From Gammaproteobacteria bacterium (GTDB taxonomy: Bacteria; Pseudomonadota; Gammaproteobacteria; Legionellales; Legionellaceae), in the NCBI GenBank assembly GCA_030147635.1, contig JASBUZ010000029.1, positions 1 through 64,000 of the forward strand: a stretch of 64,000 bases of DNA. The letters are read 5' to 3'. The position numbers were made by a program, and so were the translations under genes. Below, in pieces: positions 18,764-27,656 of this stretch. The notes beneath the pieces were generated by a model. That model saw only the letters and a list, made by a program, of their open reading frames with translations, searched no databases and was not told where the DNA came from. How positions within the stretch are numbered: position 1 is the stretch's first letter; each line of letters begins with the position of its first letter.

Positions 18764-20203
18764 ATGAAACGCAACCAAGCAGCTGCAGAGCAGATCGCAG
18801 AGTTAAATACTAATATTTATATCGGGGGGCTGAATAACCCAGAAACTGAGGTGATTCAAGTTCCTCTTTATGTCGTTGCGAAAGTTCAAGAAGCGAATGC
18901 TATTAATAACTTGGTTGAACAAATTAATCAGGTAGTAATTAATGGTATGAAATTAAACAAACAAGCGCTCAGGCAACTCACTCAGCATATAAACGCTTTA
19001 GTACAGTATCCATCAATAAAACGAGGATCCCAATTTCTACAAAACTTAAGAGCGGGACTTGCTCAGTTTTTTCTAAACGAAGTGAATCGGATGCCTCGCA
19101 ATGAAACCGAGGTAGGACACTTGGGGTATGAGGCATACCAAGAGCAGATGCTCATCATACACAAGGTGATTCGTAGTTTTAATCGAACACTCACTTTGGT
19201 TAAGTTGCCTGAGCTTACAGAGCCTATTGTATTACAGCTCTTTCCGAGAGCACCTTCGCCACTGCCTTATCAAGCTAGACGTCTGCCTGCAACACTGGAT
19301 GAGTTCGCAAGCAGCATTGCGTTAAATGATGCGTGTAAAGAAGTATGGGAACATCATTTTCAGGAATATCATACCTCTTACCTGCAAACCTATTTTGAAA
19401 GTGTTTTGAGAGAAGTACAAAAATTAAGTGTGGATTCGTCTGAGCGGGCTGGAAAGTTACTCACAAAGCTTGCTGATTTTTGTAAGTGTTTGGATGAAAA
19501 TCATTTTTGTGTGGAAGTGATGCGAGACATTGCCAAATTTTCAGTAAGCCCTGTCAAAACAGTTCGTCGACGCATACCTTCTGTGCAAACAAGTACGCAA
19601 GTAGCTGAAGTTAGGGAGGGGGGTATTTCTCAGGCGGTTGATACCAGTTATAAGGCCAGCTATAACCAACTTATTCAGTTACTCTCAACTTATGTTTACC
19701 AGAGTCATAATGTACTCCTGAACTTCCGGACTTTCCAAACACACTTATTGAGTATGCTGAGACAGTACCCTATGAAAAAATATGAGCTTTTGCCAAAAGT
19801 ACGGCAAGAGTTGGGTGTGTATGATAATCAAGATAAAAAGCGGGCTCGTATTAAATATTATTTGAGCCGTTTAGAGCGACGTATTCAGCATGATATTCCA
19901 GAACACTCTAAAAGAGTGTTGACGCAGTTGAAAACGGAGTATGATAAGAGTAGCTCGACGGCTAGGCAGCAACTTAAATTACGTTTTTTTGAAGACCTTG
20001 AAAGAGAAATTCATGAGCATCCAGAGCGGACGTATCATGAGTGTGTTGATGGTGTGAAGCAAGCACCGCAGAGTTTGTACACAGCTCTTTTTCAGGCAAA
20101 TAGCATCTTTAATATGGGAAGTCACAATTTTAGAGACTGGGTGCAAACTTTAGAAACCTTAGAGCCTGAAAAATCTTTAGAGGCTGAGCTTAGGGCCTGT
20201 TGA
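18764..20203 (+). CDS. Hypothetical protein
   Basis: This 479-residue protein has no family that I can name. It is mostly helical, with many Gln, Leu and Arg, and has no signal peptide, membrane segment or obvious catalytic motif. Helical segments include residues 30-75 (AINNLVEQINQVVINGMK) and 340-400 (RARIKYYLSRLERRIQHDI). A proline-containing linker lies near 165-180 (FPRAPSPLPYQARRLP), suggesting two domains. The ATG has AGG immediately upstream and AAGG at ten bases. It converges with the 901-residue repeat protein; a hairpin lies between them. Position and composition fit an accessory, possibly secreted, protein. Confidence 0.68.
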   Translation: MKRNQAAAEQIAELNTNIYIGGLNNPETEVIQVPLYVVAKVQEANAINNLVEQINQVVINGMKLNKQALRQLTQHINALVQYPSIKRGSQFLQNLRAGLAQFFLNEVNRMPRNETEVGHLGYEAYQEQMLIIHKVIRSFNRTLTLVKLPELTEPIVLQLFPRAPSPLPYQARRLPATLDEFASSIALNDACKEVWEHHFQEYHTSYLQTYFESVLREVQKLSVDSSERAGKLLTKLADFCKCLDENHFCVEVMRDIAKFSVSPVKTVRRRIPSVQTSTQVAEVREGGISQAVDTSYKASYNQLIQLLSTYVYQSHNVLLNFRTFQTHLLSMLRQYPMKKYELLPKVRQELGVYDNQDKKRARIKYYLSRLERRIQHDIPEHSKRVLTQLKTEYDKSSSTARQQLKLRFFEDLEREIHEHPERTYHECVDGVKQAPQSLYTALFQANSIFNMGSHNFRDWVQTLETLEPEKSLEAELRAC

Positions 20204-20204
20204 C

Positions 20205-20241
20205 AGGAGAGAGACTGACACAGTTCTGTGAACACTCTCCT
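20205..20241. terminator. Nested hairpin between convergent genes
   Basis: AGGAGAG (20205-20211) pairs with CTCTCCT (20235-20241), and inside it CACAG (20219-20223) pairs with CTGTG (20226-20230) around a 2-base loop. The structure sits exactly between the stop codons of the two convergent genes, the place for a bidirectional terminator. No U run follows on either strand, so Rho-independent ending is uncertain; it may instead protect 3' ends. Confidence 0.45.
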
Positions 20242-22945
20242 ACCCTCCTCTAGGCTGGGACTTTCGCTCCGACCCTTCTTTCTTGTCAGTTCTTAAGCCT
20301 TGTATACCTGCTTTCAAGTCTAAAAACGAACTTGTTCCTGATTCAAGATCGAAGCCTTCAGGTAACCTTTCTTTTAATGCCCCGATGACTTCCTCAATTT
20401 GCTCAGAAGTAAGTACTGCCGCATATTCTTGTATTGCCTTTGAGAGTTTCATCTGGTCGATGCCCTCTATATAGTAGATATCCGGTGGTTTAACTTCAGA
20501 AGGTGGATTAAATACTCCCGAGCCTATTTCATAAGCCATCACCATGGACTGTTTGATAAGGTAGCCTAGAGACTCTAGCCTCGACGTATGGGAAGGCACG
20601 CTATTTCTAATTATTGCATCAGCAATTTCACCCTTTATGAAAGCAATAAACTGTGTTTGCATAGGTTTGTTAAAGCCGCCTAAATATATTTTCAGAGCTG
20701 AAGGGCTTTCTATAAAACCATGTAACTTTTCCTTCACGCGCTCACAAAACTCTGCTTGCTCTTTTGGCGCTAAGTACCTCATGATGACCATGAAGTCAGC
20801 AGGACATTGAATAAATCTGCCTAACTTCTCCTTCATACTCTCATAAACTATTTTTCGCAGTTCTGGGACTAAGCACTCCAACACGTTACTGAAGTCCTGA
20901 GCATTGCGGACGAGGCCAAGTAACTTCTCCTGCACACTCTCATAAACTATTAACTGCTCTTCTGCGACTAGGTGACTTATAAGATGTCTAAAACCAAAAA
21001 TACTTGGGATAAAGCCGAGCAACTTATCCTTCATATACTCAAAGAATTCTGCTCGCTCTTTTGGCGCTAATAACTCTAAAACTCCTAAGAAATTGTAAGT
21101 AATATGACGCATGATCTTGGGTAACTTCTCCTCCATACGCTTATATAGGTCTGCTCGTTCTTTTGGCGCTAAGAGCTCCATAACTTTAATGAGATCACCA
21201 ATATGTTCGATGAAGCTTGGCAGTTGTTGCTTTATACTCGCATAAACTACTAAGCGTGCTTCTTTGGAGCTCAGGCTAGCTAGGACGTTTATGCATTCAC
21301 GAGCATTTCGGAGGAACATGGGTAACCTAGTGGGGGCAAACCTACCTTGTATAAACTCACGAAAATCTGACTCCGTTAAATGACTAGGCTCATAATGTCT
21401 AATATATTCAAATAAAGCTCTTTCTTTATCTGAGCCTATATCACTTGGCAGCGGAGCATAGCCATCTTTTAGCTGCGCTTGCCCCATAACTAAATATTGG
21501 GTTATCGAATCCCCATATTGAGTGCCTTGCTTCATCATTTCTGGAATAGGAGCTTCGGGAAATAGGTTTTCCGGTGTGCGACCACCACATCCAAGTGTTA
21601 CAACTTTAATCTCTTCGCGTTTCAATATTTCACGTGCAAATTTTGACAGCATGTCTTGAATGGCTTCTTCTGAAATACGACCTATTGAATACTCAATAGA
21701 ATCGAGGCAAAGGTTTCCACGCTCTGATCTCCAGGCATAAGTTTGAGCAATAATGATTGGCTTACCATCAGGACCATTTTTAGTAATCACATAAAAACCA
21801 TTATCAGATAAAGCGGTTCCATCTCTAACGCACTGCTCAGACTCTCTTCCAATAGATTGGCAGCAGCCAGTCGTTTCTCCAAGAATCAATGCGCGTTTAT
21901 CATCAGTTGGTAGTTTTTGTAACCTAAATCCTGCACTTACGCCTTCGCCCTCAATATCAATCTCAGGAATATTGTCCTCTGTTTTTTTAGGCCATCCAGG
22001 TGGCTCTTGCATATAATCAAGGCAAACATTAAACCATGCTTCCGGATACTTATTTTCGTGACACAAAATTGCAAAATTTAGGTCTTCACCCGCTCTTTTG
22101 TATTTAATGCGTGCAAAATAATGCGCTGCCTCGCGTCTGTCCTTTGGTGCACGCAACTCACCTGTAGACTCATGAATCTTTTGTTCTATTTGGCTTGCCA
22201 TTGCAAAAAATGAAAAAGCTCCAGGACCAACTTTATTGATTAATCTACGCCAGCCTGCAAAATCACTCACATCTTTCTTTTGAGGTAGTGTTAGCTGTAC
22301 CAGTAATACATCATGGAATGGTTTAGTAAGTGGTACGTCTGATTGGTTTAAAAGTTTATATGCTGCTTTAGCTACCTCATCAAAATTTGGAGCTATTTTT
22401 TGCTCGGGATCAGTATAAATAGCCATAAGTTTATAAGCATAGTCATAGGCCATAGTATCTTCAGAGGTATTATTCTCTTCAAAAAGCACAGCTATCTTTC
22501 GACAGCTTAATGTGAGCTGCCTGAAAAGAGCTTTATATTGATTCTGCTGCTCTGAACTTAACTGTGAAAAGTAACCATATTTTTTATCAAGCGCTTCCCA
22601 TTGCATTTCTAAATGAGGGGCATCCCATTCTGGCTCTATTTCTTCCTGGGTTTTTTTGAGAGCGGACAATGCTTCTGATAAATTACTATTCTCATTTAAG
22701 GTGAAAATAATTTTTAGTACAGCCTGTAGATAAGGGTATACTTGAAACCTGTCCTGACTCGATAAAGCTTCTAGCACTTGATCTTGGTCTAAGCCCTTAA
22801 AATAAATACTTTGTAGTTTATTTTGAAACTGGGCGAGTGCAGAAGGGGCTAGAGGGTTTTTGGGTGGGGCAGCATTCAGCACCTTTCGCTCAAACTCAGT
22901 AACGATGTTATCTGTACGTAATAGACGATTGTTTAAACGTAGCAT
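20240..22945 (-). CDS. Large protein with Cys-rich core and seven tandem helical repeats
   Basis: The 901-residue protein has three visible parts. Residues 1-300 are helical. A conserved-looking core at about 340-465 has the motifs LGETTGCCQSIG, GFYVI, PIIIAQTYAWRS and LCLDSIE, a pattern I associate with uncharacterised domains in Legionella-type and phage proteins. Residues 535-775 hold seven tandem units of 33-34 residues with the form F-x2-VLxxLxPKERAxxYExxKEKLxxFI, clearly two-helix solenoid repeats. The tail is basic (KKEGSERKSQPRGG). No export signal or membrane segment is visible. The start ATG has a poor ribosome site. It is a strong effector candidate by architecture; its molecular function is unknown. 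Confidence 0.78.
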   Translation of the reverse strand: MLRLNNRLLRTDNIVTEFERKVLNAAPPKNPLAPSALAQFQNKLQSIYFKGLDQDQVLEALSSQDRFQVYPYLQAVLKIIFTLNENSNLSEALSALKKTQEEIEPEWDAPHLEMQWEALDKKYGYFSQLSSEQQNQYKALFRQLTLSCRKIAVLFEENNTSEDTMAYDYAYKLMAIYTDPEQKIAPNFDEVAKAAYKLLNQSDVPLTKPFHDVLLVQLTLPQKKDVSDFAGWRRLINKVGPGAFSFFAMASQIEQKIHESTGELRAPKDRREAAHYFARIKYKRAGEDLNFAILCHENKYPEAWFNVCLDYMQEPPGWPKKTEDNIPEIDIEGEGVSAGFRLQKLPTDDKRALILGETTGCCQSIGRESEQCVRDGTALSDNGFYVITKNGPDGKPIIIAQTYAWRSERGNLCLDSIEYSIGRISEEAIQDMLSKFAREILKREEIKVVTLGCGGRTPENLFPEAPIPEMMKQGTQYGDSITQYLVMGQAQLKDGYAPLPSDIGSDKERALFEYIRHYEPSHLTESDFREFIQGRFAPTRLPMFLRNARECINVLASLSSKEARLVVYASIKQQLPSFIEHIGDLIKVMELLAPKERADLYKRMEEKLPKIMRHITYNFLGVLELLAPKERAEFFEYMKDKLLGFIPSIFGFRHLISHLVAEEQLIVYESVQEKLLGLVRNAQDFSNVLECLVPELRKIVYESMKEKLGRFIQCPADFMVIMRYLAPKEQAEFCERVKEKLHGFIESPSALKIYLGGFNKPMQTQFIAFIKGEIADAIIRNSVPSHTSRLESLGYLIKQSMVMAYEIGSGVFNPPSEVKPPDIYYIEGIDQMKLSKAIQEYAAVLTSEQIEEVIGALKERLPEGFDLESGTSSFLDLKAGIQGLRTDKKEGSERKSQPRGG
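20249..20268 (+). repeat. Copy 1 of a 20-base direct repeat
   Basis: The sequence TCTAGGCTGGGACTTTCGCT lies in the last codons of the 901-residue gene. It matches the 20-mer at 23061-23080 at 19 of 20 positions, in the same orientation. The two copies bracket the gene. Confidence 0.8.
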
Positions 22946-23020
22946 TATAGTTTTCTAAAAGACGGTTAATAAATCTAAGTATAGATCATAGTGGATTGTA
23001 TTGAGGCGCTTTAGAGGCAT

Positions 23021-23057
23021 GTTGTTACACCCTCTTACATCTAACCGACGTAACAAC
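23021..23057. repeat. Inverted repeat upstream of the 901-residue gene
   Basis: GTTGTTAC (23021-23028) is the exact reverse complement of GTAACAAC (23050-23057). The 8-bp arms are 21 bases apart. It lies in the 233-base gap between the helical-repeat gene and acnA, about 75 bases upstream of the repeat gene's start. It may be an operator or a structural remnant of the neighbouring direct repeat. Confidence 0.5.
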
Positions 23058-23060
23058 TCA

Positions 23061-23080
23061 TCTAGGCTGAGACTTTCGCT
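23061..23080 (+). repeat. Copy 2 of the 20-base direct repeat
   Basis: TCTAGGCTGAGACTTTCGCT differs at one base from the copy at 20249-20268. This copy is in the non-coding gap between the repeat-protein gene and acnA, next to the 8-bp inverted repeat. Confidence 0.8.
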
Positions 23081-23154
23081 TATATCAGACGCTGTTTGCT
23101 AGATAATTTGAATGGATGACAAAACAGGTAGGACCGGTTTTGTCGAAACCAAGC

Positions 23155-23172
23155 GGGGTCATGTATGACCCC
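23155..23172 (-). terminator. Palindromic hairpin after acnA
   Basis: GGGGTCAT (23155-23162), two spacer bases, and ATGACCCC (23165-23172) form a perfect 8-bp stem seven bases past the acnA stop codon. On the minus strand GCTTGGTTT follows, a weak U-rich tract. A second stem-forming pair, GACAAAAC/GTTTTGTC (23118-23125 and 23137-23144), lies further downstream. The placement supports a role in ending acnA transcription. Confidence 0.55.
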
Positions 23173-23178
23173 GGGCGT

Positions 23179-25851
23179 TTACCCCATATTTCTCAATACA
23201 TATTGCAAGATACCACCATTTTTGTAGTATTCGAGCTCATTGTTGGTATCAATACGGCATAAGAGCTTGATGGTTTCTTCGCTACCATCTTCGCGTGTGA
23301 TGTGTGCCTCTAAGGTCGCCTTAGGCTTCAAGGTTTCATCCAGCTTGATGCTGACACGTTCGCTGCCAGTTAAGCCAAGTGTTTTACGGGTGGTACCAGC
23401 TTCAAACTGCAGCGGTAAAACACCCATGCCAATTAAGTTTGAGCGGTGAATGCGCTCAAAGCTCTCGGTAATTACAGCTTTAACGCCTAAGAGTAACGTT
23501 CCTTTGGCCGCCCAGTCACGAGAAGAGCCTGTACCGTACTCTTTGCCTGCAAAAATGACCAAGTCGTTATTTTCTGCTTGATAACGCATGGCAGCATCAT
23601 AAATTGGTAGCGTTTCACCACTTGGGATATGACGCGTAAAGCCACCTTCTACATCAGGGGTCATTTCGTTACGGATACGAATATTGGCAAACGTACCGCG
23701 CATCATCACTTCATGGTTGCCTCGTCTTGAGCCATAAGAGTTGAAGTCTTTTGGTTCAACGCCTTTACTGCTCAGGTAAGCACCTGCTGGTGAGTCTGGC
23801 TTAATTGCACCAGCAGGTGAGATGTGGTCTGTGGTGATGGAGTCGCCCAGTAATGCCAAGACATGTGCATTCTCAATAGACTTTACAGCATCCGGTGTTT
23901 CTTTAAGCCCTTCAAAGAAAGGTGGGTGTTGGATGTAGGTTGAGTCATTGCTCCAGGTATAGGTTGTGCTTTCAGTAGTTTGAATCGCTTGCCAGTCAGC
24001 ATCCCCTTTGAATACATCAGCATATTCTTTACGGAACATGGTATTGGTGACTTTAGCCACTTCTTCTGCAATCTCAGTACGTGTTGGCCAGATGTCTTTT
24101 AAGAACACGTCATTGCCATTTTTATCTTGCCCTAAAGCATCCCGGCTTAAGTCAATACGTGTGGTTCCTGTTAATGCATAGGCTACAACCAGTGGGGGAG
24201 ATGCAAGCCAGTTAGCTCGGACCTGTGGATGTACACGTCCCTCAAAGTTTCGGTTCCCTGAAAGGACAGAGCAAACTACTAAGTCATTATCTGTAATAGT
24301 TTTTGAGATAGGATCTGGGAGTGGGCCTGAGTTTCCAATGCATGTGGTACAGCCATACCCCACCAAGTTAAAGCCTAAGTCGTTTAGGTAGGTTTGTAAC
24401 CCTGCATGCTCTAAGTAATCAGTGACCACTTTGGATCCGGGTGCCAGCGAAGATTTTACCCAAGGTTTGCGGCTTAAGCCTTTTTCCAACGCTTTTTTAG
24501 CAACCAATCCTGCTGCCATTAAAACACTTGGGTTTGAGGTATTGGTGCAGCTGGTGATTGCAGCAATGACGACATCGCCATGATGCAAGTCGTACCCTTC
24601 ACCTGAAACTTCAAAACTTGTCGCTTTTTCAGAGCCTTTGCCAGAATCCTCTAGGAAGGCATCGAAAGTGGTTGGTAGTGTGTTTAAGTTTACCTTATCT
24701 TGTGGGCGTCTTGGGCCTGCAAGTGATGGCTCAACGGTATCTAAGTTCAGCTCAAGCGAGTCAGTGAAGGCTGGGTCTGGGTTGCTCTTGTCGTACCAAA
24801 GGCCTTGTGCTTTTGCATACGCTTCGGTGAGTGCAATGGTATCTTCATCACGTCCGGTTAATTGTAAGTAGTGAATGGTTTCTTCATCAATTGGGAAGAA
24901 ACCACAGGTTGCCCCATACTCAGGCGCCATATTAGAAATGGTTGCACGGTCAGCTAGGGGTAAGTCGGCAAGTCCTGGGCCATAAAACTCGACGAATTTA
25001 CCAACAACGCCTTTCTCACGTAGCATTTGGGTGACTGTGAGTACTAAGTCGGTTGCGGTGATGCCTTCTTTGAGTTTGCCCATGAGTTTAAAGCCAATCA
25101 CTTCAGGAATCAGCATAGAAATGGGCTGGCCAAGCATCGCTGCTTCAGCTTCAATACCACCAACACCCCAGCCTAAAACGCCTAAGCCATTGACCATGGT
25201 GGTGTGAGAGTCAGTACCGACCAAGGTATCTGGGTAGGCATAGGTTTTGCCATCACAATCAGCATGCCAAACGCCTTTCGCGAGGTATTCTAAGTTCACT
25301 TGGTGGCAAATACCTGTTCCAGGAGGTACAACACTAAAGTTGGAAAATGCTTTTTGTCCCCAGCGCAAGAATTCATATCGCTCTTTATTGCGCTCCATTT
25401 CTTTGTGGGTATTCACTTGGAGGGCATTGGGGCTTGCAAATTGGTCGACCATCACCGAGTGGTCGATGACCAAGTCAACCGGTGAAAGTGGAGAGATTTT
25501 CTCTGCATCTTTGCCCATAGCTTGCAAGGCATCACGCATAGCGGCCAAGTCAACAACAGCTGGTACACCTGTGAAGTCTTGCATTAAGACACGTGCTGGT
25601 CGGTACGCAATTTCATGATTTGAGCTTTTATTTTTGAGCCAGTCGGACAGCGCTTGGATATCTTCAGTTTTAACGGTGTCACCCTCTTCAAATCGTAAGA
25701 GGTTTTCAAATAGCACCTTGAGTGAATAAGGGAGGCGTGAGATGCCATCAAAGTGATTTTGTTCAGCCAATTTTAAGCTGTAGTAGTGGTAAGTTTTATT
25801 ATTGACGTCCAGCGTAGACAGAGTGCCTAGCGTGTCTTGACCGACTTTCAT
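23179..25851 (-). CDS. acnA: Aconitate hydratase A
   Basis: Aconitase interconverts citrate and isocitrate in the TCA cycle using a 4Fe-4S cluster. The 890-residue protein is of the AcnA/IRP1 type: [10 protein letters not shown]-like N-terminus ([32 protein letters not shown] is at residues 20-50), [40 protein letters not shown], cluster ligands in [14 protein letters not shown] and [12 protein letters not shown], and the swivel-domain motif [17 protein letters not shown]. The ATG at 25851 has AAGGAG nine bases upstream; the longer frame from 25956 is not family-like. E. coli AcnA has 891 residues. It is divergent from the lipase-like gene. Confidence 0.97.
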   Translation of the reverse strand: MKVGQDTLGTLSTLDVNNKTYHYYSLKLAEQNHFDGISRLPYSLKVLFENLLRFEEGDTVKTEDIQALSDWLKNKSSNHEIAYRPARVLMQDFTGVPAVVDLAAMRDALQAMGKDAEKISPLSPVDLVIDHSVMVDQFASPNALQVNTHKEMERNKERYEFLRWGQKAFSNFSVVPPGTGICHQVNLEYLAKGVWHADCDGKTYAYPDTLVGTDSHTTMVNGLGVLGWGVGGIEAEAAMLGQPISMLIPEVIGFKLMGKLKEGITATDLVLTVTQMLREKGVVGKFVEFYGPGLADLPLADRATISNMAPEYGATCGFFPIDEETIHYLQLTGRDEDTIALTEAYAKAQGLWYDKSNPDPAFTDSLELNLDTVEPSLAGPRRPQDKVNLNTLPTTFDAFLEDSGKGSEKATSFEVSGEGYDLHHGDVVIAAITSCTNTSNPSVLMAAGLVAKKALEKGLSRKPWVKSSLAPGSKVVTDYLEHAGLQTYLNDLGFNLVGYGCTTCIGNSGPLPDPISKTITDNDLVVCSVLSGNRNFEGRVHPQVRANWLASPPLVVAYALTGTTRIDLSRDALGQDKNGNDVFLKDIWPTRTEIAEEVAKVTNTMFRKEYADVFKGDADWQAIQTTESTTYTWSNDSTYIQHPPFFEGLKETPDAVKSIENAHVLALLGDSITTDHISPAGAIKPDSPAGAYLSSKGVEPKDFNSYGSRRGNHEVMMRGTFANIRIRNEMTPDVEGGFTRHIPSGETLPIYDAAMRYQAENNDLVIFAGKEYGTGSSRDWAAKGTLLLGVKAVITESFERIHRSNLIGMGVLPLQFEAGTTRKTLGLTGSERVSIKLDETLKPKATLEAHITREDGSEETIKLLCRIDTNNELEYYKNGGILQYVLRNMG

Positions 25852-25916
25852 ACAGGGGCTCCTTTCATTCGAAAAACGCAATGATAAAGCAAAATGAAAG
25901 GAGTTGCATGTTGTTC

Positions 25917-25922
25917 TATAAT
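25917..25922 (+). promoter_or_regulatory. Likely -10 box of the lipase-like gene
   Basis: A perfect TATAAT occurs 33 bases before the ATG at 25955 in the 103-base gap between divergent acnA and the lipase-like gene. I see no good -35 box at 16-18 bases upstream, so this is a partial promoter call. Confidence 0.4.
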
Positions 25923-25954
25923 TAAAGTGTAAAAAGTACTTTCGGAGAGCAAGC

Positions 25955-27091
25955 ATGGTTTGTGATATTGAGCTACTACTTTATGCATCTCAGTTAAGTT
26001 ATCGGACCTTTATGGATGCTAATGGTCGGCCTTTCATTGATGAGGAAGAAGCATATAGGAGAGCCAAGCCGGACGAACAAAATTCTTTTTTTTATGCGAA
26101 GCCCACGATAGAACAAAAAGGGTATCAGGTTGAACGTATCGTAAAAAATAGCAAGGGTTCTGGGTTAAATGCGATATGTTTAGAACCTACAGATGAAAAC
26201 ACCCCCATTGTGATTACTTTTCGAGGCACCAAAAGTAAAAAAGATGCAATGGCTGATATCAGTATTGCAAGGACAGGCGTAGTTGGGCAAGCGTTACGTG
26301 ACGACGCTTATCAGCTGTATCAAGAGACGAAGAAAAAATACCCAGGCAGAAAAATCGTGCTAGCAGGGCACTCTTTAGGGGGAAATTTGGCACAAGATGT
26401 TGCGTTACGAGCTTATGCTGATGGAGCACCTCAGGGAAGTGTGCAAGTGAGGACATTTAACACTGCACCTGCACATACACCAGAAGGCGAGCAGCTAGAA
26501 AAGACTGGCTCGGAAGCACTCGATAATTTTGTGAACTATCGACTATCAACGGATAAAATAAGCGATATACCTGGCTATAAGGGATATGGGGATTTCTATA
26601 GCTTTGCAAGTGGTAAAGCCTTATGGCAAGTTAAAGGTTCTCATGTGTTAAGTACAATGAAAGCACAGTTACCTGAGGAGGTTAGGCAGTTACAAGTTGG
26701 TGGTCCTGAAGAGCGTTTAATTGAGCGTGCTAAGTGTATGCACAAAGCTTATGAGGGGCGTGTAAATGGACAGCTTTTTAGTAGTATACGAAGAGGCTCA
26801 GCTAATTTAGATGCATTTAAAGATAAATTACCTCTGGTTGCTCAGGCGATAAATGATCGAGATTATGAACAGGCCAAAAGTCTTGTGTCGGAGTTGAAGG
26901 CAAAAGTCAAAGGTAAACAATCCTCACAGTTAGTTGCAAACTTGGAAAGGGATTTAGAGCGCCTAAAAGTTGACCCTAAAGATGAACTTTTTAAAGAGCT
27001 CAAGGATTGCTTTAGTCAGGAGGGAGAACGTTCAGGAGCATCACTAGCTGAAAAAGCTAGCAATGATGATACACCCACACCTACTAATTAA
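25955..27091 (+). CDS. Lipase class 3-like alpha/beta hydrolase, possible effector
   Basis: The 378-residue protein is an alpha/beta hydrolase of the class 3 lipase (Mbeg1-like) kind. The nucleophile elbow is [13 protein letters not shown] with Ser140; Asp200 (STDKISD) and His230 (KGSHVLS) are well placed to complete the triad. [11 protein letters not shown] at 88-97 is the typical oxyanion-side strand of class 3 lipases. No signal peptide is present, so export would need a specialised system. The C-terminal 100 residues are helical and charged, ending in an acidic and then Thr/Pro-rich tail ([16 protein letters not shown]), compatible with a type IV secretion signal. GGAG lies nine bases before the ATG. 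The stop overlaps the rhomboid gene by eight bases, tail to tail. Confidence 0.8.
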   Translation: MVCDIELLLYASQLSYRTFMDANGRPFIDEEEAYRRAKPDEQNSFFYAKPTIEQKGYQVERIVKNSKGSGLNAICLEPTDENTPIVITFRGTKSKKDAMADISIARTGVVGQALRDDAYQLYQETKKKYPGRKIVLAGHSLGGNLAQDVALRAYADGAPQGSVQVRTFNTAPAHTPEGEQLEKTGSEALDNFVNYRLSTDKISDIPGYKGYGDFYSFASGKALWQVKGSHVLSTMKAQLPEEVRQLQVGGPEERLIERAKCMHKAYEGRVNGQLFSSIRRGSANLDAFKDKLPLVAQAINDRDYEQAKSLVSELKAKVKGKQSSQLVANLERDLERLKVDPKDELFKELKDCFSQEGERSGASLAEKASNDDTPTPTN

Positions 27092-27656
27092 CCCACAAAG
27101 CCGTTGCAATGCCTGCGAGTAAGCCAAACAAATGTCCTTCCCAAGAAACACCTTTTTTGCTTGGAAAGATGCCAAAGAAAATCCCGGCAAAGTAATATAA
27201 ACTCACAATCCCCAATAAAATAGTCGTAGCGCTGCCTTCTTGGTAGATATCAACCACCAAAAGTCCCCAGTAGCCGGTAATGACCCCACTTGCTCCAATA
27301 TGCACGCCAGGCTTTGCAAAGAGCCAAACTAAAGTGCCACTGAGGATAGTAATGCAGAGAGTGACGAATACAAAATAAGGCAGTCCATTTACCAGAATAA
27401 AAGCACTCAAAACTAAAAGTGGGATGGTATTAAAGAAAAGATGATTAACATTAGCGTGCAGGATCGGGGCAAACAAAATCCCGGGCAAGCCGTAGAGTTT
27501 TCTCGGTGTGATGCCTAAAATAAGCAATATGCCCCCCAGTATTTGATTGAGCAAAAACACCCCCCAAAGTACCGCAGTTATCCAGCCAAGTGTTGTTAAG
27601 TTGGTTTGAATTTGGTCGGTAATCCATAAAATGCTGTCAAAAAAGCTATTCATCAT
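27084..27656 (-). CDS. Rhomboid family intramembrane serine protease
   Basis: This 190-residue membrane protein has six hydrophobic segments and the rhomboid catalytic dyad: Ser in GVHIGASGVITGYWG and His in WEGHLFGLLAGIATAL. The loop motif HANVNHLFFNTIPLLVL corresponds to the family's H-x2-x-HL-x-N element. Rhomboids cleave membrane helices near the outer face of the inner membrane. Its ATG lies inside the end of xseA (11-base overlap, with GAGG upstream), so it is translated from the xseA message. A GTG five codons earlier is unlikely. The substrate is unknown. Confidence 0.9.
   Translation of the reverse strand: MMNSFFDSILWITDQIQTNLTTLGWITAVLWGVFLLNQILGGILLILGITPRKLYGLPGILFAPILHANVNHLFFNTIPLLVLSAFILVNGLPYFVFVTLCITILSGTLVWLFAKPGVHIGASGVITGYWGLLVVDIYQEGSATTILLGIVSLYYFAGIFFGIFPSKKGVSWEGHLFGLLAGIATALWVN

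Noticed and set aside
20600-21350. Reading the 33-34-residue repeats as TAL-effector DNA-binding repeats
   Set aside because: The unit length is similar, but the TALE consensus and its variable di-residue positions are absent.
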